Shown piece after piece: positions 37,470-52,600 of a DNA stretch of 64,000 bases (its first letter is position 1; the number at the start of each line of letters is the position of its first letter). Made by a program: the position numbers and the translations under genes. The notes under the pieces were generated by a model that saw only the letters and a program-made list of their open reading frames with translations, searched no databases and was not told the DNA's origin. The stretch is taken from assembly GCA_002633005.1 (NCBI GenBank), contig NMRA01000291.1, positions 485,757 to 549,756 on the forward strand, in the 5' to 3' direction. Source of the stretch: Phoronis australis. Taxonomy: Eukaryota > Phoronida > Phoronidae.

Positions 37470-37682
37470 TCCATAGCATAACCCTTGGTTGGGTTACTTC
37501 ATTCTCCAAAAAGGCAGGCACCCTCAAACAGGAAAGCTGCAGTAATTGAACCCACAATTTACAGTCCGTATGAAATATTGCTGCGAAACATAGTTCGCCA
37601 AGTGACTATCACAATACATAGCTTGCATATTCATTCACAAAAAGATGACAGAGCAATCTTCAGAAACATGCTAAGTACAAAC

Positions 37683-40600
37683 TCAAGGTTCTCCACTTCC
37701 TTTTGACATGTAGGGGTCACCACGAGGGGGCGTATCAATGCTGTGATGCGGAGAAGCTGTTTCTACTGTGTTGGTTGGCACAGGTTGATCAATGTTTTCA
37801 TAAGGACCAGGCATGCGACCTGAAAATCAAAAGCAGAAATCAAACCAGCACATTTTAAAAACAATCGGTTACATGACCCTTACATCAACTCTCTGTTTTC
37901 ATTGAATTTATTACAGGAACATTAATTGAAAAGAAAGCCCAGTTGCATGAGAACTGCACAATATCAACCCCAGTTTCACCAGCAACATTTCTGGGTGACC
38001 TGTGTTAAGACAGAAAAAAATTCAAGTTTACATGCTTTTGTACATGTTCCTTACACAAGTTTTCCTCATGTAACAAATGGGTCTCTTAAAATGAACTCTT
38101 GATGGAATGGTGTTCATTAATCCTGAATCACATCTTTCAAAAAGCGGGATGCCTTATATTCACCAGGTGGCACTACTGAATAAAGGCTTCTCTTTTAACA
38201 CTAGAAATGGATTAAGAGCAGGGTATGAAATGAAGGAATCTTTAGACTAACTATCTCTAATGTCTACTAAATGTATGTACTTAAACTGGCTCATAAGAAT
38301 TGTTATAGAACAGTCTAATAAATTTAAAGCTGCCCATTTATGACCATGAAAAATGTCTTCCAGTGACCCAAACACATAATCTAAATAATACCGAACCACC
38401 ACTGAGAAGTATTTGCATGAAATAAACCTTCGTTAAACTACTATATGAGTGATGTTACAAGCCAAAGTTGCTGCGTCGAGTAAGTATTTTCATGAGGCTG
38501 AACATTCATAAAACATCTATCTCACAAATCATCATTCGCAACAAAATATGAAAGAATCCATAGGTACACTACAGTTTAAAATTACTCGTTAATTCTCAAG
38601 AACTTATTATTGTTTCACACAGAGACTAAATTATTATGATTATCTTTGAAATTAGTAAAGATTACGGAAAGGGGATGAAAGACAAAGAATGAATGCATCG
38701 ACTTAAAATGAAATATTACAATAACTAAACAAAGATTTCAGCCATCATGACCCTTCGTTCTCGTGAGTTTTTGTCTACAACACTGGTAGAGACCAATTAG
38801 ATCTTCTGGGCATATCATGATCAAATCTCACACATTCCTGCTTGGCTTATTTATGAATGAAATCGGCTCAGAATACTAATATCAAGATTTGTAAATCATT
38901 TTAGATTTAATTCCTGGCTTGAGAGATCATATGTTTTTGAAGTGCTGGGCATTCTCTAGGCAAACGAGAAAGCATGCCTCATGTATGAGATTTAATAATA
39001 CGTTCAGACTTGTTATTTTCATGAGAAGGCAGACAGTGCATAGGAGCAGAAAGCATTAATGAGATTCTTACATTGAGCCATTTTGTGAACAATTACGTAT
39101 AAGCATAACATCAATGTTCAAAATGCTATTATTCTGGCCAATCACATGTGACCACCATGGGTAAACAGAGCCCAACAACCAATCACGTGATTGAAATTTT
39201 GGCTTTCCATGGCAAAAAGGCTGATCTTCAGTCTGGGATTGGATGATAAGAAGGCAAATCAAGTGTCCAAACAAACATTTAATCTGTCTTTCGACATGAC
39301 ACCATGTGAAATGCTCTATAAGTCAGCCAGTGTCTTTTCAAAAATCAGAGAAATGCCGAAATAGACTGTCTGGCAGATGAAGATAATACGCCGTACTAAC
39401 AAATACCTGGATAGAAGAAAAACATAGTAACTGGGTGATTAAGAAAAAACATTAGGTGAATAAGTATTGATAGCAGACATATTATAGAAATGGGAAAACA
39501 AGAAAGTTTGAAAGAAGACAAAATCTTGTTGAGCCAGCCTTATAAACATCAGTGTTCTGAGACATCTGTCTTGGATCTCAAAAAAATCTATTAAATACTG
39601 TCAGTTGATGAGGCTTTTATTCAGAGACAGATCCAGTGTAGATCATTAAGACATCTTTCAACACTTTAAATGCTCATTAGCTGTCAAGAGATCAATTTTA
39701 ATTGGCTAAATCGTGTACCAATGTCCCCAAAGAATTGGAGAATACATTGGCATCAAGTAAAATGTAGAGACCAGCATAAGCGTGGATAATGAAGCGAACC
39801 ATGGCTATTTTATTAAACTTTTATCAAACAAAAACTGAGGCACATAATGCTGTAATAGTCGAATGTGAAATCCAGGTTATAAAAGCTGTTTTTGTGTGGG
39901 CATAAGGAATATCTCCCAACAATCATGAGCACCAATGAGATGCGCATGTACCAAAAACTTTGTCATTTGCACCATTTTTGCAAAAGTGTGTCACCGTCCA
40001 TGCACAGTTTAGATGACAAAAACAGAAACATAGCTGACATCCAATGCCAATCAAATACATAACAAAACTTTTCACATGGAAAAATATTTCGGAAATAACT
40101 GAATTTCACAACAAAAAAACCACAAAGCTTTTAGCTCTGAGAAAACGCAGAGTTTATCTCAACCAACCAGCACAAAAGGACAAGCACAGCCAGCCATAAA
40201 GTTTTTGGCCCCCAGTACAAACTCCTTGAGACCATCCCGGGCAAAAGCACTGATATCTACAAAGGCAGGCTTAACCTATACTGTGTAGGTCCCTGTACTC
40301 CAACTGAACTTTACTGCAGTAAGTAGCTTTTAGCCTGAACTTAGCAGTAAAACCAACACCATTAAGATGACAAGAACACTGAATGGTCAGCCTTGGATCT
40401 GCTACTATAGACAAAACTAGACTGGTTTGGACCTACAAATAGGCTCAAGGGAGGACCTTAGGGTTACCTTCAAATGAGACGGCTATAACCGCCTTCTTCC
40501 TTTGTACCCCCTTGAGACATGTAACCTACTCCTTTAAGGTAAACAGTGTAAACATCTCGTTAACTAGTTTCAACTTCACTAAACAAACGTTCCCAGAGAG

Positions 40601-43600
40601 GCTGAACTGACTTGCAACACTTATCCCTTACAAGTACTAGCTCAACAAATATTCCAGAATTTCACTTAATCTGAGCACGTGCCATTCTCCACTCAAACGA
40701 GCAGTTGTAACATGAAGCATTGAATGCCAGAATTAATTTTGAGTAATTTTAATGAGCTCTCAATCCAGAATTTGTAGCCTAACTTTTTCACATTTTCAAA
40801 ACAGAAGCAATATCCAGTGAACTCCATTTTATTTTTTTCACTAGATGAAACAAAAGTTGAAAATGAAACTTTAAATTCGGTATAACAGTTAGGGTAAGTA
40901 AAACACTACCCAGTGAAATAAAAAATAAACAATAAAACCTCAATAATTAACACATCAAAAATGTTGAGTTTACTTCGTGACTAAAGGCAATTGTCAACCC
41001 TTGTGAAATATTGTCATGTCTGATCAATAATTTTGAACACTCCATTCTCAAAACATAAAGTGTATATTCTCTGAATCCTCCATGAATAAATAATCGTAAT
41101 ACACGCATTACAAAATTCACTGCATTCTCAAAACATAAAGTGTATATTCTCTGAATCCTACATGAATAAATAATCTTAATACATGCATTACAACATTGCA
41201 CAATTATACATAATCTAGACACTGCCATATTCGTGAAAACTAATTTTTGCTTTGAGCATGCACTTCTAAAATCCTCAACAGCAGATGACTTTTTGGTTAA
41301 AATGAAAATTCTTATTGTCAGAGCACAAGGAACCATATCCCAGATTTTTGATTTACCCTAAACAACAGAGATTGAAAGGTTAAAACATTTTGAGTGAGGG
41401 TCAAATCCAGGGAATACACAATCCAAATAAATGAAACATGCATACCGATTCTCCATCTAAGGCCAGCATCTTTAAATGAAATGACTCACCATTACCTTTC
41501 TCAAAAATACAGGCGGAGAGGCAGCCCAAGGCATTGACTTGAGAGGACAGTTATATGAGGGATCAATTGTCCCCTTTCAGTAGGGCCTTTGCAGTAAGAA
41601 CAGGATTTAAATTCATTTGGAACATTCATGCACTGTACTACAGTATGAGAGTGAGGTTCAGCACCAATAAACAATATATTTAATATTATTTTTTTTCGAA
41701 AACTAAAAATGGGGGCAGAAGATTGGTATATGAAAGTAATCCTTTCACTGGCAATCATTAGTACAAAATACACTGTTTTTAAAAAAATTGTTCATTCAAA
41801 AAATATTCACATGAACTAAGCTGAAAGTTGCTCCAGCTTCTGACAGTGCAGGTACATCATACTTACTAAAGTTGGGCAGTCCGGGCACCCAGTTGGCGCC
41901 AGCCTCCCCACCACGGTCCTGGTAGATCCTGAACAACACGAAGGCCGTCAGTGGCTTCAGGATCAGATTGGTAATGCACATTCTGAATTGTAACTAAGGA
42001 TAACAACTGAAGGAATGCAAGAATGGTGTCAAGCCAATGACAAGACTCTCGCAGTGACCTCTGCTGCCACTTAAAGGTACGCATACTGAGGTAAAATCTT
42101 GCCAATTTGGGACGAGTTACAGTAAAATTGACATTTTCTCATGTTCAAGGGATTTTGAAAATAGTATGAATGCCCAGAATACTGTCTGATGGAATTTATA
42201 GCACCATAGATTATAGACAACAGATTCACAACTCCGACATTTTCTTGCGTACTATCCTAGAGGAGGCTCCAATCTTCTAAATTACAAATTTCAGTTTCTG
42301 GTTAGTGTATTGTGATGACACAACAGCCGACCATGATTAGCAGACGACATACTTGCTGGAAGTAAAACTTGCCAATTTGGTCAGGTGTCACCAGTGAATA
42401 ATGACATCAGGGCTTCTGTAAGATAACAGATTTCATTCACTGAAAGTATACAGAGTTGGTCCATGTAACACAAAGTCGAAATGGTAATTTGAAGGTGTAA
42501 TCTGGTGATATTGAATGTGTATGACAAAAAAGCGAGGGTGAGAAAGGCACATGCTATTATACTTATAAAAAGGGCATTCCGAATTTGGCTTCTAGCGAGG
42601 CAGAAAAGTAACTTTCTTGGCAATTACTGATCCCACATGACTGGACTCTTGCAAGCAAGAAAGAGACTCTTGCAAGCATAAACAAGAGCAATACAAAGTG
42701 TTTGCACTCATGATTGTGCCACCAATAGTACGGTATGCTTCTAATGGTATTTATTACTATCATAGAAATGACCGCTAGGTGGACAGGTGCAGAACATCTC
42801 AAATCCGTCCAAAATTGGGAAAGCATTGAAACCTATTTGTTGAATTTCTTCATAAAGACCAAGGAACTGCAGACATGTAATTGTCACTAAGAGGTACAGC
42901 AGTAGTTTGATCAGCCCAAGTTGTCATAGTCATAGGAATACACTTCACAAAGATCTTGCAAGGGGTATAAGAGAAACAGCCGTGGATGAAGAAGTTGCCA
43001 CAGTAATCGGACCCGTCCAAAAATCAATGTGAGCCATGGCCTTCTCAGAATGAACACATCCACCAATGTTCATAATTATCTTTTGAGTGGTTTGACAACA
43101 CCAAAAAACGTGGTAAATAATAAAAAATGATCACTAGGTAGCCCAAAATTCATCGAATCTGTCCAAAAATGGGTAGGGTTTGTCGTCTACTAAAAGAAAC
43201 CTATTAGCCAGATTGCATGAAAATTAGTCAAGCAACACTGAAGATACATATGTAAGAATAAAAAAATAAAATTGCCACAAGGGGGCACAGTGGTAGTCAG
43301 ATTGCTCCAAATAAGCCATCGTCATTCGTTAATCACATTCATAGAAAGACTTCTAGCCAAGTTTCACAAACATTCTGTAAGGAGTTTAGAAGATACAGCT
43401 GCCGCAAACACAAAAAAATTGCCACTAGGGGACACCACATAGATCGGACCTGTCCGTAAATCAACATCAGCCATAGTCAGGAAGAACGCTTCTGCCAATT
43501 TTTATTATCATCCATAAACAGCCACTATGGGGCACACTGATAGTCAGATCTGTCCAGAAAAATCAATAACCTGAAGCACGTGTGCCTCAACATTAATTAA

Positions 43601-46600
43601 TTTAGCAAATCTTTTTATTGTCTACAGCCAAAAGAATTTTGAGGCACGACCCACCAATACACTTGTTTTAAAAATAAAAATCTAGCACCTGGCAAGTTCA
43701 AGAAGACAAAGGTGGTGAGTAGATAAATTAGTCATTGTTTTTGCCCTAAAATGCAGCAGAAATTATAGGACACTAGACTGATGGGCCACCACGTGGCAAG
43801 TCTTTGCACTGAGGTCCAAAAGTTTTGAAGAAGATATTGTGGGATGGAAAAAAATCAAAAGAGCCTTCGCCCATCGCATGAGAGAACAAATAATTAAATA
43901 AATCCACTTCAAAACTGTTGAAATCCACTTAGATTTTTCAGAAATGTTGATGGCAGAAACGAGAACTTGTTATTGGACCTTGAGAAGACTGGCATTAAGC
44001 TTGTAAACACTGACACAGTCGTGCTCTTAAGAATGAGAAAGACTGACTACAGTTGTCTGACTTGGCAGTTTCACCACGTCAACCAGCTAAGACATCACGT
44101 TGTTTTAAAAGCCAAAATTAAGTCATCGAGAACAAATCAGATAAACTATGACTAGACATTAGCGAATGTTTCAAATCAGTTAGGAAGAACAAAAGCATCC
44201 AAGGAGATGGTTATTATAAACTGAGCAAGTGAAGTAGAAAATAGCCAGTGAGAACAATTCATGTGACATCGCAAAAGGATACCCAAGCGAAAATCTGTAG
44301 GTATTTTTAACACCATCTGGAGTAGCTGAAAGAAAAGAACAACATTAACAAAGCTCCATTAAGCACTGACCGAATAATCACTTATGTGGTATTAAACCCA
44401 CAGTTCCTATAAAAACAAGTTTTGATTTTGTTACAGATTGTGCTTGTTGTGCTCACAGTGTTTGTATAGTTTACTGGATTAGTAGTCAATTTTGACTTGA
44501 TGTTTAATTCATATTCTTGGAAAACATGGTAAGCAATACTTCCTGTTCTTAGAATTATTTAGACTTCTACCAAAGCATTTTTTGTTCATGTTATTTGACT
44601 GGTTGATTCTTGTATCTCTAATCTGATTGGTTGATTCCAGTATCTGGTAGTCTCTATATATTTCATTACATTCAGTTGTTTTCTACTCAGAGCGTACCCC
44701 ATGTACTTCTCGAGCTCTTTAAATCAGGATGTAGTCTACTCAGCCAGATCTAACTATTGAACCACCCGGGTTTATGGCCAAAGACTTATTGGCAACTTAC
44801 CACTATCAAATTGGTCAAATTAATAACATGCTCCTTACTCAGTGGATAAGTGATATCAAGGCTTGGGAAGAATTACGTTATTTCTTGAGACCAAGTTCAG
44901 GACAAAACAATTCTTCTCAAGCCATAGGCGGATCCAGCGGTGTCAAGGGGGTCCGGACCAGCCTTTTCCCCTTGACTTTAATAATATCAAATTCTAGAAT
45001 GCTCAAATTGTTGACTTGGACCCTCCCTTTTAAAAAAATCCTTGATCCGACCCTCCTTTAAAAAATCCTGGATCCACCCTCGCAAGCCAAGAGATCACTT
45101 CTAAACCGAGAAAGGAACAAAAGTCTGTAGCACACCCTTGAGAAAGAGCACATCGCTCGATACGTGGGGATATTTTAATATATTTTAGTACCAACGCTCG
45201 TCATTTTAGTTTCACTAGTTTTACTATTTTATATTTTTATTCATCGGTAACTGACGGCATTGCAACATCTGTTTGAACAAAATAAACTTTAATGACAAAG
45301 AGCATGGGTTTAATGCTGCCTTAATCTATAAATACCCTAAAACTTAATTTCAATCCATGCTCGATGTTTAACAAGAGCAACGCGAGCATTGAAATGCGCC
45401 CACAAATGCACCGCAAACCGTGTGCTTCTAGCCCTGGGTGTTTATTTGAACATAAAAATGGCCACTAGAAGGTGCAAAATATGTTGCATACATCTGAAAA
45501 CTGGTATGTGTCATCAAAGCTAATTACCAAATTTCATAAAAGTCCATCAACAAACTTCTGAGAAGACAAGGAAAACGAAAAAATGAAATTGCCACAAAGA
45601 TGCTATAGGTGCAAAAACATAACTGCCTCTAAGAGGCACCACAATAGATAAAGTGGTCAGAAAATCACCCGCACACTTTCTCTTCACATTAGGAACATAC
45701 ATGCCAATTTCCACAACCATCCTTGAAGTGGTTTGGTTGACAGAGGGGCAGATGCTAAATAACAAGACTCGTAAACAGTAAAAATGGCCATGTGGCGCAA
45801 AAAGGCTCGAATTCACCCGAAAACTGGCCGATAGTGCCACCTCACTAATAGATGCCTATCTGCCCAATTTGACGAAAATCCAATGACCTTTGAAGATACA
45901 GAGGTAAACTTAAAAAAATAAAATTGCCACTTGGGGGAACACCAGTAGCCTGATCCATCCGAAAGTCGTCGTCCTCCGTTGTCAAATTCATATAAATACA
46001 CCAGCAAACTTCAATAAAGATCCTGTAGAGCGTTTAGGAGATACAGCCATGGGCGCAAAATAAACAAAACTGCCACTAGGAGGTGTCACAGTACTCAAAG
46101 TCATCGAAAAATCGCCAGTCGCCCTCTTCTCTGTAAGTACAATTTTCAAAATTATCCCTAGAGCAGTTTGGTTGATAGAAGGGGGGACGCTAAAAAACAG
46201 ACTAAAAAAAACAGTAAATATGGCCACCAGGTGGTGCAAAGTACTTCGAATCCGTCTGAATACAGGAGGGTGGCATCATCTCACTAATAGATGCCTAACT
46301 GCCAAATTTTATGAAAATCTGCGTAAAAAAAATAAAATTACCACTAAGAGGGCACACCGGTAGTCGGAGAGGTCTGAAATGCAATTCGTCGTCGTCCATC
46401 ATCAGCTTCATAGGAACATATCTGCTGTGAGGGGTTTAGGGGATATAGCTATGGGTGCAAAAACAAAACAAAACTGCCACTAGGAGGCGGTACAGTAGTC
46501 TAAGACATTGGAAAATCATTTTCAAAATCATCCCTAGAGCGTTTAGTTGATAGAACAGCGGACGCCAAAAAAACAGACTCGAAAACAGTAAAAATGGCAA

Positions 46601-49600
46601 CTAGGTGGCACAAAGTATCTTGAATCCGTTCGAAAACAGGAGGATAGCATCATCTCATTAATAGTTGCCTAACTGGCAAATTTTATGAAAATCTGCTGAG
46701 GACCTTCGAAGATACAGAGGTAAGTGAAAAAACTAAAGTTGCCACTAGGGGGCACACTGGTAATCGGATCCGTCCGAAAGTGCATGAAAGGAACATGTGT
46801 GCAAAATTTCATGAACATACCTTGAACGGTTTTTGACATAGAGCAGCAGACACCAGACGGATGCCTGGTCAGGCATGACGGCATAATGCGTCCACATATG
46901 TGGGCGCATAAAAATTGAGACTGATAACTATTCATTTACAATTCAAGAGAATAATCTGAAATTGTAGAGTAATCAGAAATTCATATTAGTGCATTTCATT
47001 AGCCAGAGCAAAATAATCCACACACGCTTCTCTGAACACACATCGACATAACAGAACTTTTACAGTAATACTCTTTGACAGGGAAATGCTACATTCTTGT
47101 CAATTTGGCTTGTTTTACTTAATCTGAAAGGTATTTTGACAACTTTATTTGATTTTTACAAACAAAATTAACAATTCTTCAAACCAAAAATGTGCGCTAT
47201 GACCAAGTTACACAAAACAAAATTTTATTACTGAGTGTCTGAGTGGCTGAAAAGCTGTTCCATTTGCTTATTATCATTACCTGTTTCTGAAATTACCGCT
47301 CAAATTGTAATGCACCAGTTTCAAGAATTAGTAGAAATGTTCAAAATACTTTACAAAGTAAGTAAAATATGCCAAATTGACCAAAAATATCCTCAAAAAT
47401 GGAACTATTCTTCTTTCCAATTCAATGCATTTGACTTTTCCACAACACTGCTAACAATACACATTTTCACTTGGTTGTTAACTGATACTTGCCACATCAA
47501 GCTCCACTGACAGTTTAGGAAATACATGAACACTTGCAGTCATATTATGATGTTCAAACTCTCCACTGTCTGGTAAATGCATGAACGCTTCCAGCCATAT
47601 GATGTTCACACACTCCACTGACAGTTAGGGAAATGCATGAACACTTGCAATCATATTATGTCCAAACTCTCCACTGACAGTGATGGAAATGCACGAACAC
47701 TTGCAATCATATTATGTCCAAACTCTCCACTGACAGTTAGGGAAATACATGAACAATTGCAATCATATTATGTTCACACTCTCCACTGACAGTTACGGAA
47801 ATGCATGAACACTTGCAATCATATTATGTTCAAACTCTCCACTGACAGTTTGAGAAATGCATGAATGCTTGCAGTCATATTATGATTGATGTTCAAACTC
47901 ATGCTTTTTTCATCTTAAAATTAGACATCGGAACAATACCTAGTTCTTCAATCTGAGGTTGTTGACCAATCTGTCGGTTTTTTACAAACATGCAATTAAT
48001 GCTAAAATTACGCTGCCATCTGAATGCAGTTCTGAGCCACCCCAACATAAGAAGAAGCCTTGGCTGGGATTCGAACCCACACAAATTGTTCCCATGGAGT
48101 TAGAAACCTGAGTTTCCAAAGTAAGAGGTCAGCGCATTAACCAAATGTGTGAATAGTGTCACAAATAAAAATAAATTACTAGCTAGAATCAACTGGTCTT
48201 CCACATTAAAAAAGTTGTAATGTCAACTACAAATATCTACAGTTGAGAACAACAAATATCAGTATTGAAATTTAGTCCAAAACTCCTGTACTTACTGCCT
48301 CGTTCATAGTTATTGTCGGCGATAGGCTGGTAAATGGACAGGATTACTATGTCATTCAAAATAGAGATTAAGTGGACTATCAGCAACTGAAATGAAAACA
48401 TGGAAAAACATAAACTTCACATAAACCCACTAATTCAAAAGCAAAATTCAACAACTAGTACGGTAGGTGGAATGTGTAGTTGTCATGGATACTACAGAAC
48501 AATAGCAAAATAGCAAGAGCTCCTCAGAGTCCCTTGCAAGCCGTATGCATGAGCACTTTCATTAACAGAATTCTTTGCTCATGAACCCCGTGCTAACTTT
48601 CTTACAAGCAACTGTTTGAGATAAAAGGTCTATAACAAAAGAAATTACTTAGCAGCAAAACATCTTCAAAGCATAAGAGAGGAAACACAGGCGGTGATAG
48701 AATCCGTGATTGTTAGAAAGAGTGAGAATGCTTGTGTGGTTCATGAGGAAGGAAATCGAAGTAGTTATGCATCAACAAAAATGTCAGACATCTGCCAACA
48801 AGAGTGGAATTTATCATACTGTGTTTCAGCTGAGGACAGATGTTTCAGTGGTTATATAATAAAGTAACATTATACTAAACAACAAAAGAATCATAAATTT
48901 TGGGTTGGAGCTCTCAACAGCAAAAGGCGAAGGGCCAGAGCAGATGGAGAGCTACGTGCTTCCAATGTAAATAAACTCAACACATAGCTCACATCTGCAG
49001 CAAAATGAAGTGCGAAGAATTTGCTTAGGAAGGCAGTGAGGCAAACGTCTCACTCCTTGGATTTCTTTTATCTGGCAAGTGTAAATCCTTATCCTCACAA
49101 CATGCAGGTGAGTTAAGTTTAAGTGCTTAGTAGATTACCCTGATGATTGATCACCATGGATAGCTGATCCCCCCCCCCATACACAGTCAAACTAAATAAT
49201 TTCATCACCTGTCAACAGCAAATCTCTCTCTGTCTTGTTACTCTGTTTACTTTAGTACAAACAATTTACAGATCAGGGAGCATTTTGCCTTGCTGCCAGT
49301 CAGGTAACAATGTTGTGAGGTAAATTTCACAAACAGCTCAGCTTGCACACTATACACCAAAAGTATTCAGACAAAATGACCCAGAATTCACCATTCCGAC
49401 GGCTGAATGGAAGCCAAATTCATCGTCAGAGTAAACTTCTCTCGTCACCGAGAATGAAGGGTAATTTAAAGAAACTTAGTAAAGTTGATAAGCCATTTTG
49501 TATCCAGTATTGTGCCTCCTTAATAGTCATTACCAGTCATTGGTAACTAACAGAATTAACCGTCATGGTGAAGAAAAGGTATTCTGTTTTTAGCAGTGTG

Positions 49601-52600
49601 TCATGTACTGTAGCTGTCCGTCATGTAGTGTAGCTGTCCGTCATGTACTGTAGTTGTCCGTCACGTACTGTAGTTGTCCGTCATGTACTGTAGTTGTCCG
49701 TCATGTACTGTAGCTGTCCGTTATGAATAGTTGTCCGTCATGCATTGCAGCTGTCCGTCATGCACTCCAGCTGTCCGTCATGTAGTATAGGTGTCCGTCA
49801 TGTCATTACTGCAGCTGTCCGTCATGCACTCCAACTGTCCATTACGTACTGTAGGTGTCCGTCACCATAAGCGGATTTAGGGGCGGCCCAGCCCCCCCTT
49901 GGCTGGTGTAAGCAAAATTAAACAGCAACAGCATGAAGCGTGTGGAAATATGGAGTTTACCAACCAGGAATGGCAGCAGACGAGGAGGGGGGGGGGCTCC
50001 GGAGTGCAGCGGAATCGTGTTGCCGTTTTTTTTAGTCCTCCGATAGATTTTGGGAACGCCAGGTCACATCGCCGGCCCCCACAACTTTTCAACTTTTCAG
50101 GGCGCCTGTGCATACAATCGCGCTTTGCCCAATTCTCTGAGCTCAATTTCTCTGAGGCAACATGTTGGCCCCCCCCCCCTTATGATATCCTAGATCCGCC
50201 GCTGGTCATGTACTGTAGATATTCGTCAAAGCTGGCCCTAACTATACTCGCAACACAATTAGCATAAGATCTGCTACATTGACATGATGCAATCAAACCA
50301 CACCTCAATACTTGAGTTGACTGTTCGACTTACCAGTAAAACTGCATCCACACTGTCTGGAAACACGATAGCAAAAACTCCGATCATCAGAATAAACGCG
50401 TTCATATAGGCATAAGTTGGTGGCAACCAGGCCAACAATATGGCCCTAGAAAAGAAAAATGGCTGACAATGTAACAAAGACCTGGAGTAAAAGCAGCAAC
50501 AGTTATAAAACTGGTCTTAACATGATCCTTAGTGCACTCCAATGTGAAGTAGTGTCTGGACTTGGCAATGAATGACAAAGGGTTGCTACTCATGATCATG
50601 CTCCAAACATTTACAAAACCTGTTGAAAAAACTGCCTTGTTAAGCCTGGTCAAATTAATAACGAAATGCCAGTTGTTTTCAAGTTCAGAAATACCCACGA
50701 GAAAGAAACAAGTTGAGACTACGGGTAACTTAGTGATGGTATGTGGTCTACATCAAAAGTTCTTCATGCAGTTTTATTAACATCTTAAAAATGGAAAGTT
50801 TGTCAACACTGCACCATTAGATTTCCTGAAATTGACTGGTATCTAGATAAAAGTGTATTGATTTAGAACACTTATCTGAGTCTGGAAATACTGGACATTA
50901 TCCTAGATAAGAGGTTTCCACAATGTTATCTGTGCTGTGGTATCATTTGGTCACTTACCATCCTAGTGTGACCTTATTAGTTTATGGAGTTATTCACAGA
51001 ATGCTCTAAAGTGCCGTTTACACTTCAAAAGTTGACACGGACCAGTTGACACGGAACGAGTTGTTCCAGTGTGTAAACGGGACTGACACGGAGCAAATTG
51101 ACACAGCGGTGACAAATTTTGCCACCCGTTTGTGAGGTAGAGCAATTTGCGCCCAAACATCTTGCACTGTGTCAGTTATATGTCTAAACGCGAAACTGGG
51201 GCAAGGCGGAAAGGATCATCTCCACTGCGCTTGCCTAATGACCTACACACGGGGTCTTTGTCTCTGCAACTAATGTCATTTGTAAACCTGCACATGTGCG
51301 ATCCAGTCTCTCCAGCGAGTTGTGTGTGTAAACGGCTGCTTGACACGGGTCAATTTGCTCCGTGTCAGTTGCGCTGGGCCAAAAGTTGATGTCTAAACAG
51401 GACTTAAATTAGGGTTGGCACATAGAATACATGAACTCCTTCAGCGTTTTGGTTCATTTTTTTTAATTGAAACAGTGACCCCATTGAGCAACTGGGTGTA
51501 GTTGATGTGTGAGTAGATCTTCTGAGTGTGGACAGTCCTATGGTGTGATCTTTGAGTAAAGGGGGCACTGTTGAATCACACTTCCCAGGTATACCCTGTG
51601 TATTGGAGTCCCCCTCTAGGGTTAACACAGACTATCATGGTGGAATCTCTAGGTAAAAGTGATCTTGAGTGACACATCATGTTCAATATTTGTCAGCAGT
51701 CCTGAATGGGAATAAACACATTCCACTTTAGTAGGATCTCTGAGTAAACACTTCACAATTGTCCCACCACAATACTCTAGTGTGTAGCAGAGCTTTGGAG
51801 GTGGAGACTAAGTCTTAGGTTGTAGTGCACAGTGCTTCGGTTGACATTTGTTGGAATGAAAAATAACGTAGAAAATATATCTGAAACTAAATAAGGCGAT
51901 CCAGATCCTCCCAAGGATACTATTGTTTCGTGAATCGGTAAATAAAACAACAAGAATGGATCAACTGAAATTTTCGGAGGTAACAACAATATTATTTACC
52001 TTATAACTTGTAAAAAATGTTCTATCCAATACGTAGGACAAACTCAACATAATCTACAAACTCGGTTTCGTAATCATAGATTTAACATAATACATAAAAA
52101 CATTTCTGATACTGTAGGTAATCATTTCAATTCCAAAAACCATAATATTCAAGATCTTTCTGTACAAATAATAGAAAAACTCCAACACCCCAGTACCCCT
52201 CACAGACTTAAAAGAGAACAATATTGGATAGACAAACTGAATACAATAGAACCTCATGGATTGAACATAAAAACTTAAAATATGTCATTGAATTTTTTAC
52301 GCAAAAANNNNNNNNNNNNNNNNNNNNNNNNNNNNNNNNNNNNNNNNNNNNNNNNNNNNNNNNNNNNNNNNNNNNNNNNNNNNNNNNNNNNNNNNNNNNN
52401 NNNNNNNNNNNNNNNNNNNNNNNNNNNNNNNNNNNNNNNNNNNNNNNNNNNNNNNNNNNNNNNNNNNNNNNNNNNNNNNNNNNNNNNNNNNNNNNNNNNN
52501 NNNNNNNNNNNNNNNNNNNNNNNNNNNNNNNNNNNNNNNNNNNNNNNNNNNNNNNNNNNNNNNNNNNNNNNNNNNNNNNNNNNNNNNNNNNNNNNNNNNN

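Noticed and set aside
48055-48145. Functional tRNA gene
   Set aside because: The B box is good, but the anticodon arm and acceptor stem do not pair, so it was called a SINE or tRNA-like fragment.
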